From Ctena decussata (taxonomy: Eukaryota > Mollusca > Bivalvia > Lucinida > Lucinidae): a DNA stretch of 64,000 bases. Below, piece by piece: positions 1 through 12,600 of the stretch (positions are counted from its first letter, which is position 1; each line of letters opens with the position of its first letter). The stretch lies in assembly GCA_963989385.1 (NCBI GenBank), contig OZ022508.1:28604166-28668165 (forward strand), written 5' to 3'. Under the pieces are notes generated by a model, which ran no database searches, was not told the origin of the DNA, and saw nothing but the letters and a program-made list of their open reading frames with translations. The position numbers and the translations under genes are program-made.

Positions 1-1060
1 TAAGTTCTCAAAAGAAAAGCCTTAAAAAGTAATCAAAGGGATGTAACAAAAAAAAAATAAGGAAGGGGAAGCAATTATTCTTTTATTACACATACTGTCT
101 CAACCAAATACACATTGCTATAAAGTTTCGTCAAGATATTCCATACGGTTACCGAGTAATGACTTGCCCAAGAATAGCCACTGAAATTAATCAAAGGGAT
201 GTAACTCCATAAATAAGGAAGGAGGAGCAATTATTCTTATATAAGACACACAGCCTCAACCTTATACACATTGCTATAAATTTTCATCAAGATATTCCAT
301 ACGGTTGCCTACTTATCGCTTGCATAAGAATAGCCTAAGAAAATATTCAAAAGGGAGGTTACTCCAAAAATAAGTAAGGGGAGGCAATCGTTCTTATATG
401 TGACATATTGTGTCAACCTAATATACATCACTATCAAGTTTCATCACAATAGCCCAAAGGGTTAGTTAGATATGAGGTGTACAAATATAGTCTGTCAAAA
501 TAATCAAAGGCAGGTAACTCAAAATCTAAGTCAAGGGGAGTAACCATTCTTGTATGAGACACGTTGTCTTGACCTCATAAACATTGGTATAAAGTTTCAT
601 CATGATATTCCAAAGAGTAACCAGGTTATGGAATGCTAAAGAATTGCCATACAAACTGCCATAGTCAAGTTTTTTCAAAGGGCTGTAACTCTGCTAAAAA
701 TCATCGGAGCAAAATTTCCGTATAATATGCGCTACTCCACATTGTAGTTTTACTATTCACAAAGTTTCAGCTTAATTGGATGAAAACTGTAGGAGGAGTT
801 ATCCGGAAACGAACACCCCAAAAATTCTAAGTAAAGGGCTGTAACTCCGCTAAAAATCATTGGAGCGTAACCTCGAAACGATATGCCCTGGTCCACCTCA
901 TAGTCTTACTATATACTAAGTTTCAGCTTGATTGGATGTAAACTGTAGGAGGAGTTATCCGGAAACGAAAAGTTTACGCCCGACGAACGGACGGATGGAC
1001 GGACAGACGGAAGCCAGCGCCATAACAATATATATCCCGTTTTTCAAACGGGCGTATAAA
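1..1060. repeat. Modular tandem-repeat element, about 157-bp monomers, right end
   Basis: Diverged monomers recur about every 157 bases (the AATCAAAGGG motif near 31, 189, 345 and 502, then the AAAGGGCTGTAACTC motif near 676 and 833). The last two are a second monomer type ending GAGTTATCCGGAAACGA. The right end has a GGACGGACAGACGG microsatellite (about 985-1010) followed by a CCCGTTT/AAACGGG hairpin (about 1035-1055). This is the layout of bivalve pearl-like or HINE elements; that family assignment is inferred. The left end lies outside the window. Confidence 0.7.
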
Positions 1061-1391
1061 AAGTAGAAATTCACTGAAATTCAATAATTCTATTTGGCTT
1101 TTGCTCTCTTTTTTTCAATATGGGTGTATATTCTCACTTTTCAGTATCCAAAGCGGTACATGTGTACACTTATTAAAGAAATGCACTTGAACAAACTTAA
1201 GACAAACTTGTTATGTCAATGATGTTCTCAGGGGTCCTTCATGCCATTCCATGACAAAGTTTCCAAACATGAATAAAATATTCTGTAAACAGAAAATATC
1301 CCAAATAATTTGCATCTTTAATCTTGATTTACAACAGTCACCAAAGGCAAAAATTATGACCTGTAAGCTTAATTACAGCACAAAATGCATT
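1061..1391. other. Non-coding spacer, nothing recognised
   Basis: AT-rich sequence with no long open frame and no repeat I can place. Confidence 0.5.
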
Positions 1392-1632
1392 TGAGACGTG
1401 ACAGGACAAAACCAACAAAGTGGCACGAGCACCAAGTGAAGACTCAGATCAGCACGGGCATCCCCCCAGTCTGATCAAAGTCTTCATTGTCGGCATGGAG
1501 CTAGCTGAGACCCATAGCTACCTATAAGTCCACAGCAAAGAGTCTAATTAGCCTGGGTGGATGACCAAGCTGACAAAAATGTCTTTGGTTGGCGCATATG
1601 CTCCTTAGTTGATTATGTCATGTTATGGCTCA
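1392..1632. mobile_element. Palindromic MITE, family B (diverged copy)
   Basis: A roughly 230-bp inverted-repeat element seen several times in this window. The consensus begins like TGAGCCGTGACACGACAAAA and ends with the reverse complement; both halves carry AGACTCAGATCAGCCTGGGC and its complement. No coding capacity. This copy has several mismatches in both ends. Confidence 0.7.
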
Positions 1633-1943
1633 GTTCTAATTTGTAAACTCATGTTTGAAGACATCATTGAAAGAAAAACATGTATGTCTCAAATATTTTC
1701 TGTTTAACAGCATCAATATGAAAGACAATCATAACCAACCAAATTCATCAAGCAGCACCCGCAAAACAATGGGACTATGCTAAATGTGTTTACACAAAAT
1801 AGCTTATATACACATATGTAAAAGCATGAATCTACCCGTTATTTCAGTGATAATGAGTTATAACCTCATGTAAATACTCTTTTGTGTAGCACTAATCTGC
1901 ATATCATATGTTATGTGTATTCAATATAGGAATAAACTTTATT

Positions 1944-2176
1944 TGAGCCTTGACACAAAACCAGCAAAACGGCATGTTAGCCTAGCGAAGACTCAGATCA
2001 GCCTGGGCATCAGCCCTGTCTGATCAGTCTTTGCTGTTGGCATTGAGATACCTTAGACCCTTAGCTACCCCAAGTACACATTGAAGACTCTGAAAAGACT
2101 GGGTGGATGCCCATGCTGATCTGAGTCTTAGCTGGGTACACATTCCACTTTGTTGGTTTCGTCGTGTTGCGGCTCA
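1944..2176. mobile_element. Palindromic MITE, family B
   Basis: Second copy of the family seen at 1392, with TGAGCC at the left end and GGCTCA at the right end and the same internal GACTCAGATCAGCCTGGGC arms in opposite orientation. About 300 bases of unremarkable sequence separate it from the previous copy. Confidence 0.75.
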
Positions 2177-2987
2177 TTTTTTGTGTAATTCATCAATGTG
2201 TAAATACTTGCAAATCACTCACTGAGTCAAGTCCAAAGGGCTTCATGTTAAATTTTTGAGTGATTCACTGGCTGTTGCACATGGGTGAAATTCACAAAAA
2301 TTGTATAATCATTTCTCATAATTCCAACTCCATTATCTTATAGCTTTCAGCTGTTGGCTATACTCAGTACCTTGGAAACTGCAGCATAGAAAATAGTTCC
2401 AAGCAGTCCTAAGTTTCTGATTCTAGGGATTTATCAATGTATAAAAGCAATTTTCATTAAGCTCTCTGCCAATCAAACTTCACTAAATAAGCATTACAAT
2501 GTGGGGTTGGAATTATAGCATCAATTAAAAAAGCTCACCCCAAGTTTACATTCTACAATGACCATGCCCCAGTTTCTCATTTCCTTTTGCTGAACACAAT
2601 ATCCTTTCAAGATATAAATCAAACCTTGCAACCTGCCAAATGGATGCTGAGTGCACTGCAAACAGACTACCTTGCTATTTGCAGATGTGCTATGCTCCAG
2701 TTTTTGGCATTTCCTGCTTCTGTTTACAAATTAATGAAATTTCTTCTTTCCTTCTAAATTTATTTTTTTCAATCTCAATGATCTTTATTTCACTACTAGT
2801 CCAATATTATGGTTGCAATCATCCATCTTTTATAATTTGTTGAAGGGAGACAACAAGCCATTCATCTGTTTCATTAACACTGGCCTAGAATTCCAGATAA
2901 AGTTTTCGATGATGACTGATAACTGATAGTGTTCATTCTGGAGCTCTAAGATACAGTTATGACAAACAAAAGAAACAATTATCCATA
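2177..2987. other. Non-coding stretch, nothing recognised
   Basis: AT-rich sequence. A 67-codon open frame at 2640-2843 has no recognisable domain and composition like its surroundings; I do not call it a gene. Confidence 0.5.
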
Positions 2988-3214
2988 CAGGGGCGTAACT
3001 AGAGGAAATTTCATGATACGCACAACCATGTTTTGTTCTCTACTTCTTGAAGGGAAAGCTAGTATTTCAGCCATTTTGGTAATTGGTATTGAAATCTTGT
3101 CTAATTTATAAAGTTTCAGCATGCAAATATGCAGGTGCGTTTTGAAATTTTGTCAATTTTGACAAAATTTCAATACGCACCTGCGTATTTGCCGTATAGG
3201 TAGCTACGCCCTTG
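2988..3214. mobile_element. hAT-like MITE with internal palindrome
   Basis: The ends are CAGGGGCGTAACTA (left) and the near-complement TAGCTACGCCCTTG (right), typical hAT termini. TCCATA occurs immediately outside both ends as an imperfect target duplication. The interior holds a near-perfect hairpin at 3132-3183 with CAGGTGCGT at one end and ACGCACCTG at the other. No coding capacity. Confidence 0.6.
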
Positions 3215-3229
3215 TCCATATATAAATAC

Positions 3230-3430
3230 CTGAGCTCCAGATAAGATGGAGTTTGCGGGGAAATTTGGAGATAATTTTTCTTATTTCTTTATCAAAACAT
3301 ATGTTGCACCCTAACTAGAGCCGTCTCAGTGAGACGATTCTAATAATGGATCACAACAGATTCTTTTACGAGAATTATGGAAGATCACTATGAAATTCTC
3401 CATATTAACCCCTTCTTATCTGAAGCACTG
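3230..3430. mobile_element. Foldback MITE, family A
   Basis: The ends CTGAGCTCCAGATAAG and CTTATCTGAAGCACTG are inverted, and the centre (about 3319-3346) is a small palindrome around GTCTCAGTGAGAC. The family recurs at 5898, 9287, 52658 and 53393, with core-only or partial copies at 12866, 14507 and 47606. This copy lies 14 bp beyond the NUP50 stop codon, so it probably forms part of the 3' UTR or the polyadenylation region. Confidence 0.7.
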
Positions 3431-3443
3431 AATATAAAAGCTC

Positions 3444-3646
3444 CTATTTTTTCAATTCATTCATTTTAGCTAAAAGTTCATCTGCATCTTCACTCGCTTT
3501 CACTCGTATCAACATCGGTACTGGCTTCTGGCTATCAGCTTTTGGATCTACTGGAGGATTAGGTACACACACCATACTAATGTTGTTCTTCCCTTGCTTC
3601 ACCAACGGCACGGAGCTCGTTAACATTATATTCAACAATATATTAC
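3444..3646 (-). CDS. NUP50: NUP50 coding exon 7 (C-terminus)
   Basis: 203 bases ending in TAG at 3446-3444. It encodes [30 protein letters not shown] and the terminal [15 protein letters not shown] helix of the RanBP1-like domain. Confidence 0.94.
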
Positions 3647-6600
3647 CTGAAATGGATTTACAAACGAACATAATATTAGTTAATTGAGTTTCACTATAAG
3701 CGCTAGAATTTACTTGTAATTTGAAATAATATATTTAAATTCTTTTCTTTCATTTTCTCTTCCAATATAAGTGCTAGAATTTACTTTTATTTTGATGGAC
3801 TTGGCTTATTTATTTAATCAGAAAACAGTACAATAAGCAAACAGTGCTTAGCATGGCATAATTATATGTGTGAATGTTGAATTTATTTCTCATTACAGAT
3901 ATCTAGTTTCCAACCCCTTGTTTCATGCTTACTAGAGACATTCTGCCAGTGTGAGTGGTGATCTAATGTTACATTCAAGACTATTTCACTTTCTAGATGT
4001 TGCCTCTGAACTTATAGGACTTTTCGCCTTTCCAGAGAAGACTCTTAATTCTGCCCACACTAGTGGCACTCTGCCACAGAAGCACCAGACTGCTCATCTA
4101 TTTTGCAGGCCCCAGTGTATGTGGGTGTAGGCGTTGCATATATTTGCTTGACTGGCCAGCCTCCTTTATAGGATGGTGACATTGTTTTGGAAAAGTTCAG
4201 ATCCTGACAAAGACAGCTTGCTGTATTAGAAGGCCAGCAAAATGTTTGGTACCGAGTTTTTGCTATTTCTGAAGTGAGTATGAAAGGGTATGAGTACACC
4301 TCCATGTTTTCTGCCTTTTTTACTTCGGGAAATAACTTTTTTTGACTTTATATTTGCTTCTCTGGACAATGTAACCTTTTAAAATGAGGTCAATTCTTAA
4401 AGAAAAGAATTTGCTCTCAGGAGAGCAAATTCTTTTCCTTAAGTATTGACCCACATTGAGAAGGGAGACAAAAATGAAAATGGAAGAGTTGCTTCCCCTG
4501 AAACTGTATCTCTTCAGCTTACACAAAGAGATTATAGCAAACTCTACTGACCTAGATTTGTGTCTGCTCTTACTAACAGCTGCGTCTTATCATCTATGTT
4601 TTTCAAATGTAAATGGCCAACACCTCTCTCAGTCCAGGCACCATCTTTCTGGTAAAACAGCTTGCACCTATGACAATTGAAATTAAAAATTATCTAGTTA
4701 TTACAAATATTCTATTGCCATTCACAACAGGATTAAAGATCGGGAGAAGATGACTATAAGTTGCAAAGCTTGTTATCTAATCCCGCTGTATGTTAATTGT
4801 GTTACTATATTTGTATTGATTCACTGAATAAAATATTGTTTAAACTAACAGGATTAAAATCGGTAGACACATGCAGCGTGAGTTGAGATGTTGCCAAAAA
4901 ATTTGTAGGGCTAACCCCCGAGATATATATGACAATAAAATCCTGCAGAGGCACCAGGCAGCCCATCTACTTTGTGGACCCCGATGAGCGGGGGCCAAAG
5001 TGAGGTACTAAAAGTTTGAAGGGAATCACAAAGTTGAACTTTTTTTACCTCACTTATTGAGACATTGCATGTATGCTGTATTGTACTAATTATATACAGG
5101 AAACTCCTGAGAATTGACTAGCTTCACTGTCATTGATAATTCTTACGATGTGCCTAATAAAATTCGATGTGCCTAATAAAATTAAAGCTAAGAATTGTTT
5201 GTCAGATATGGATCTACACTGTGGCACTTACTTTTTGGAATATAAAGATCCTTCTTCCTCTACAATCTTGACCTCAGGTTTAGGTGGTACATACTCTTCC
5301 TCGTCACCTGCTACAAATAGAGAATATGAGTCGTGACACGACAAAACTATCAAAGTGACATATGCGCCCAGCTAAGACTCACAGCTGCCCAGTCTGATCA
5401 GTCTTCACTGTCCGCTTAAAGCTAGCTTAGATCCTTAGCTACCCTTTAAATGCACAGCGAAGACTCTGATCAGACTCGGTGCCCAGGATGATTTGAGTCA
5501 TCGCTGGGTGCACATGCCACTTTGTTGGTTTTTTCATGTGGCGGCTCATATAAATGGAATTGGACAATACTTTCAAAAATCAAAAAATTTAACTAGTGTT
5601 GATTTCATATGAGCCACGACGCGAGAAAACCAACAATTTGGTTGTGCGCCCAGCACAGACTCAGATCAGCCTGGGCATCCGCCCAGTCTGATCAGAGTCT
5701 TCGCTGTCCGCATAGAGGTAGCGTAGACCCTTAGCTATACTTTGAGCACTTAATGAAGGGTCTAATCAATTTTAGCTGATGCCCAGGCTGATCTGAGTCT
5801 GCGCAGTGCCAACAACCACATTGTTGGTTTTGTCGCGGCTCATATGAAATTTATGAAACATAGGCTTGTTTTAATAACCTCACATGCAATGACCACACAG
5901 AGCTCTAGATAAGCTGGGTATTTGATGATAATTGAAGGATGATTTTTCTTATTTCTCATTGAAACCATATGTTGTGACCCCTCATCTGAACCGTCTCGTC
6001 GAGACGGTTCAGATGAGGGGTCACAACATATGTTTTTATGCAGAATTAACAAAAATTATCCCTAATTATCACCAAATACGCCCTTATATCTAGAGCTCTG
6101 AATTTATGAAACATAGGCTTGTTTTAATAACCTCACATGCAATGACCACAAGTGTAAGGTTCTGTTTATCATGTATGACATCACTTTAGAGGTTGACGTT
6201 GTTTTAATACATGTAGAAATGTAATGTCATGGATGGCAGTGTGACATTACCCGCCAGTAATCAATTGTTGTACAACTTTTATAACATGATGTTAGCCACC
6301 AAGTAACAGCAAAGTCATATGAGAAATGGAAATAAAAAATGGTTAGTCTGCTAAGTTAGCTAATGATGTTTGAACAACAGGGCCAAGAATGATAAACCAA
6401 AGGCAATTCTACTGAAGGGCTTCAGATAGGAGTCAGCTTATTCTGATAATCTTGCTGTTTTTATTATTTCCTATACATATGCTTACAGTGGTTTATACAA
6501 ATTTATGCAGTGCCTTCATAAACATTGATGATTTACATGTCTAATCCAACTACTTTCCAGGCAAAACTTCCCTGACCACTTTCCACACTTTTTCCCTGAC

Positions 6601-9600
6601 CCTTGAAGAAAAATTGAATCTCTTGAACAGGGCCCCAAATACGCACACTGTATGAAAGCCTTTCAATATACCTGCTCCTTCCATTACTGTTCCTAGCTGT
6701 TTTGGCGGTTCTGACTTCCCAACAGCGAAACTGAATCCAGACCCGGTCGCTGCATTTCCTTGCATTGGTTTTAAACCAAATCCTGTAAAGGGGGCTGGGC
6801 TAGGTCCTCCTACTGACTTTGCAGCTGACAGCTGGCCCATACCAAAGGTAAGGCCTGATTTAGGTGGTGATGGTTTTAACTCAGATTCTTTTGGTTTTGC
6901 TGAAAATAAAACAAAACGGTAATAACATATGGCCAATCATTGGTGAATATTTATATCAGGACCATAGCCACTACAATATACACTAAGCAAAACTTCTAAT
7001 TGATCACTTACTTTAACAATGGCTTATTAACACAATTTATTGTGTTCTCATTTTAACCTTTCTATAATAACAAGAGGGCCATGATGGCCCTGGATCGCTC
7101 ATCTGAGTATCCTGTGAACATAACCTCAGAGACATCCATACGACCGACATACAGTTTCACAAAGATTTAATGGAAAATGAACCCTTTATTGTAACCTAAT
7201 GACCTAGTTTTTGATCCCACGTGACCCAGTTTCAAACCTGGTCTAGATTTCTTGGATAGGAACATTCTGACAAAGTTTCATGACTATCGAATCAAAACTG
7301 TGCCCTCTAGTGTGTACACAATATTTTTTCTAAGGTTTGACCTTGTGACCTAGTTTTTGACCCAACATGATCAAAATGCACCCTTGGTTCAGATTTGTTG
7401 GAGATAAACATTTTGACAAAGTCTCATGAAGATTGGAACAAAACTGCGTCATCTAAAGCATTCACACTGCTTATCTAAGACCTGACCTAGTGACCTAGTT
7501 TTTGACCTGACATGGCCAGTTTCAAATCTGGTCTAGATTTCATAAAAATAAACATTCTGACAAAGTTTCATGCAGATTGGATCATAATTGTGCCCTCTAG
7601 AGTGTACACAAGGTTTTTCTAAGATTCGACCTAGTGACCTAGTTTTTGACCCCACAGGACTCAGATTCAAACTTGGCCTAGGTTTTACATAGATAAAAAT
7701 TCTGACAAAGTTTCATGAAGATAGGATCATAACTGTGCCCTCTGAGTGTGCACAAGGCTTTTCTTAGATTTGACCTAGTGACCTAGTTTTTGACCCCACA
7801 TGACCCAGTTTCAAAGCTGATCTGTGCCCTCTGTGTCATTCTAAGCTTTATTTCTATTTTTAGCTCTGGTGGCCATTTTGTTCAGCAGAGTGGAACTGTT
7901 TTAGCAAATTTTGTTCAGGGCCATGAGTCAAACATTTCTGTGAATTTTTTTTTAAATTGAGCCATTGGCTTCAGAGACAATGTCGTTTAAAGTTTTTTTT
8001 CTATTTTTAGCTCTGGTGGCCATATTGTTCAGCAGAGCGGAACCGTTTTAGCAACTTTGATAGAGGGTTTCCTAAGGAACATTGCTGTGAAATTATTTCA
8101 AAATCTGCCAAAATTTGGAGGAGAAGTCGTTTAAAGGTTTTTCTATTTTTAGCTCTGGTGGCCATATTGTTCAATGGAGCAGAACCGTTTGAGCAATTTT
8201 GGTAGAGGGTCTCCTTAGGAACATTTCTGTGAAATTCTTTCAAAATCTGCCCTGCAGTTTTAGAGGAGAAGTCATTTAAAGGTTTTTCCATTTTTAGCTC
8301 TGGCGGCCATACTGTTCAGCGGAGCGGAACTGTTTGAGCACTTTTGGTAAAGAGTCTCTTATGCAACGTTTCTGTGAAATTATTTCAAAATCTGCCCAGC
8401 AGTTTTGGAGGAGAAGTCGTTCAAAGGTTTTTCTATTTTTAGCTCTGTCAGCAATATTGTTCAGCAGAGCGGAACCGTTTGAGCAATTCTGGTAGAAGGT
8501 CTCTTCAGGAACATTTCTGTGAAATTATATCAAAATCTGCCCAGGAGTTTTGGAGGAGGAGTCGTTAAAAGTTTTTTTCTATTTTTAGCTCTGGCGGCCA
8601 TAGTGTTCAGTGGAGCGGAACCCTTTGAACAATTTTGGTGGAGAGTCCCCCAAGGAAGATTTCTGTGAAATTATTTCAAAATCTGTCTAGCAGTTTTGGA
8701 GGAGAAGTCGTTTAAAGCAAACGTTGAGGTCGGACGCACGACCGGACGACGGACAAAGGCCGATCACAATTCCTCACCTTGTGCTCAGGTGTGCTAAAAA
8801 TAGAAAATAGGTAAAAACAGTTGTTAAATGTTTTTCGTATAATTTGCTTAGTCTGTTGTAACCCTTATGTTGGTCTAAATTATTTAGTTCAGTAAAGAAA
8901 GCTGAGTTGCCATCTATTTGGGAAAGAGCTGCTGACTCGGCTTATCACTTGTAATTTATCGTTTGTTGGGATGTCTTTGTCAATCTGGGGATAGGGTTTG
9001 GGATCTGATTCAGTCAGTTCCTGAAGTGTAGTTACTCTTTAAATTAGTAGATGGCATCCTAGTATTACAGAATTTACTTAAATTCAGTACAGCTAGTTAT
9101 TCATGCAAGCATTTTGAAAGATTTGAGATTTATTGTCAAAGCAAATGCTTGTATTTGCTACACGTAAAATTCAAGCTTCACTAAATGGCTCTATGGACTG
9201 ATAAAGGTCATACAGCATATCACAATTCAAATATAATTTTGTGAACCTTTGCACTCACAAAGTTTCACAGAAAACAAAGACTTAAACAGAGCCCTAGATA
9301 AGAGGGGTATTTGATGTCAATTGAGGAATAATTTTCTTTATTTCTCATTGAAACCATATGTTGTGTCCCCTCATCTGAACCCTCTTGTCGAGACAGTTCA
9401 GATGAGGGGTTTTTATCCAGAATTAACAAAAATTATCCTTAATTATCACCAAATACTCTCTCTTATCTAGGGCTCTGATTAAATTATCTGAGAATGAATT
9501 AATTGTTTAAGATAATCACACCTTTCCATTGTATTAATTTCTGGTAGCATCTCACTTATGATTCAAGAGGAGCATGGCATACAATGTATGCCATGCTCCT

Positions 9601-12600
9601 CTCAAATCATAAGTGAGATGACGCAAGAGATCTATTACTGTAGCAACTATGAACTATTAAATGTTGTGCTTAGTACATCTTGATGGCATCACTTTGGACT
9701 TTGGACTTATATGGACTACTAGTTGCTATGGTAACAGATCTATGAGGTCATTGTTTCTGGAGCATGGCAAACAATGTATGCAATGCTCTGCCAATTTTTC
9801 AATGACATTACAAACTGAATTCTTTCAATAGAAACTTCAGATTTTCTAAAACAAATAATTATTCTCAAGTGATTTAATTCTGTTATAAGTGAATGTGCCA
9901 CCTCTGTTTCACAGTTTACAGTACTAAATTTCTTTTACAGACTCTTCCACATTTAGAACTCGTTCTACACAGTTTGTCAAGATCACTCTCTACAGGAAGC
10001 TAGTAGGAGTGCAACGATACATCAATGCATTGTGATAGTGGTTGCCTTGATAGTGCTATCGTGATAGTGTTTTCAACTATTGATAACTATCGCCGATATT
10101 GCTTTCAACTATCGATAGTTTTGAAGTGTTTGTTCATGTAGATTTTCACATTGTGGACTGGATTTTGACACTTTTCTTCCAAACAAATGTCATTTAAGGA
10201 CCTGAAAGGTGTCTGCTTTGCATCAACAAACGTTTGTTAAGACGGTGGTAAAGCTTACTCTCATAGTGGACAGCACTGGTATGTAATTTAGAGATGAGGG
10301 ACTTACTTAATCATCTGAAATCTTAAGAAATTGCAGAGACAGTGATAGTACGAAGACCCTCGATAGTAATGGTATCGTGATAGGGGTTTCTCAAATAGTG
10401 ACAGTATCGTGATAGTCAGAATTTGGGACGATAGTCAGCTCTAGAAGCTAGGTGTTAACCCTTAAATGGCCAAGAAGCAAAAAAATTTCGCCTTCAAAAT
10501 ATGTTTTGTCCAAGCTATATCATATGGAGAATTCAAAGACTGGAAAACAAACAGTAGAGATAATGTGCCATCTCGGCAAAAGAGTAAAATAAGGGACTGA
10601 TGTGGATCCGTCGCCTGTAAGGGTAAATATAGCGGGAAAAGCCGTCTAAAGAAAGAAAAACAGTCTAACTTTCCAAAAATAGTAAAATATCTATCATGAA
10701 CTCCCATATAATGTCATAAGAAATCGAGCAGTGTAGTATGTTTCCGTGGCTTCTTTCACATGTTGAACGTCCGCCATTTTGACCTATTCCGAACTACCTT
10801 ATTGAAAGATAAAACAATGGCAAACCAGTCCGAAAAAAAGACCGGTTTAACGAAATATGCCGCGTGCATTAAAATTTGAGGCAGTAATTAGACGATGTAC
10901 CAGTCCATAAACGGCGGGAATATGCACGAGGTCACAAGATATATTTATTTATAGACCGGGATTCCCTGCACTTGCTTGGTTATAAAAGTCAATGACCTGT
11001 GATTGGATGTTGGCCTCGGACATTCTAAAATACTTTCCTTCCAATGTTTTTTTGCATTCTTAATTACTTCTCTTCCAATTTCATCTTATATTTTTGGCCA
11101 AGGCTTAAGAATGTTGGTAATGTTTGGTGTATTGACTGTAAATCAACTTGGGATCCACATTGATGGTATGTGCTTAATTTCTGATTTTTATCAAATGTGG
11201 ATCCCTCCCATATAAGATGAATCTTGATTACTTCCCTTCCATTTTCTTAACTTTTTGGGCCAAGGCTTAAGAATGTTCAAAGTGGGATCCACATTGATGA
11301 TATTTGCTTCATTTCTGATTTTTATCAAATGTGGATTCCTCCCTTATAAGGTGAGGTATCCACATGTGAATATTTGACTCAAAACGTGGAAAATAAGGTT
11401 GATGGAAGGGAAGTAATCTAGAATGAATCGATATCCACCCCCCCCTTTATTTTCTTTTGCTACTTAGTGGCAAACCGGTAGTAAACATTTGTTTATTATT
11501 GTAAAATTGACCTCGATTTTGATAGGCTCAGGACTGTTCATTTGGGTAGATTCGGTCTTTTTCGTTCACTAAAATGAAGCCGAGACATCCCGAAATGATA
11601 AAGCGTGGGAAAACAATATGCAAATGACGTGGACTGGTTTTTAAAAGACAATTACACTCGAGCATGCGTTATGTCAAAATGGCGACGTTAGTATGTTCTA
11701 AAACTGTCGCTTCGAAAACAAACAGTTTTACCTGAAATATGGTGAAAATAGTAGAAGGCATCCACACCATTTAAAAAGCATGATACTACATGCATGTGAA
11801 AGAAGTCTTGCAATGCTTAAATTGACGAGTATTAAGGCCATTTGTGTCAAGTTTTCAGAAGGTAGACGGAAGGAAATTGGAACAAAATGGCGTAAAACTA
11901 TGGAAAACACTGCTTGACCTATCGTATTTGGAGGGTCATTACAAGTAATTGTTACTTTATATCACTATTTTATAACACTTGATTTATACAATAATATCTG
12001 TTGTACATAGAAATGAGCATCGTTTGTGGATTCCGCGCCGTATAAGCGACGGATCCACATGAGTCCCTTATTTTACTCTTTTGATAATGAGCCATCTGGA
12101 TCAACACTGTTTCTAAATTATTTTTTTTTGGGGGGGGGGGGGGGGGGGGCTTAAGAGTTTAAGAGTAACTCCTTAGAGATTACCTGTTTCCATTTGCTGT
12201 TCACGTGGCTGACTTGTGCTTCCATTTGATTCAGATGCTTCCTTTCCCTTCTCCAGTTCACCTAGATGCTTTTCATAGTCTTTAAATATTGGCGTAAGAA
12301 TACAATATGGATTCTTCCTAACATGCTGTGTTATCCATTCTAAGACACTGTTGTTTAATGCTTTAAGATTAGATAAATAGTCCGCTCTATTTGACGAAGC
12401 ACTAGCGGCTTGAGATTGTCCTACAGCATTTATCTCCCCATTTTGTTTTTTGTTCTGTGAAGTAGAATCTGGCTGATCATTCCAAGGAGTTGCACCAAAA
12501 GAAATTTTTGTTTCAGTTTTTTGTCCGAACAGGGGAGTACTTGTCTGTGTGGGCTTAAACGAAAAGCCTCCAAAGCCAGAAAATGCTGGTGCTGTACCCT

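Noticed and set aside
4060..4305. 81-codon minus-strand frame between NUP50 exons 6 and 7
   Set aside because: It lies in an intron of NUP50 whose neighbouring exons already join in phase, and part of it resembles dispersed repeat text near 4950 and 13560.
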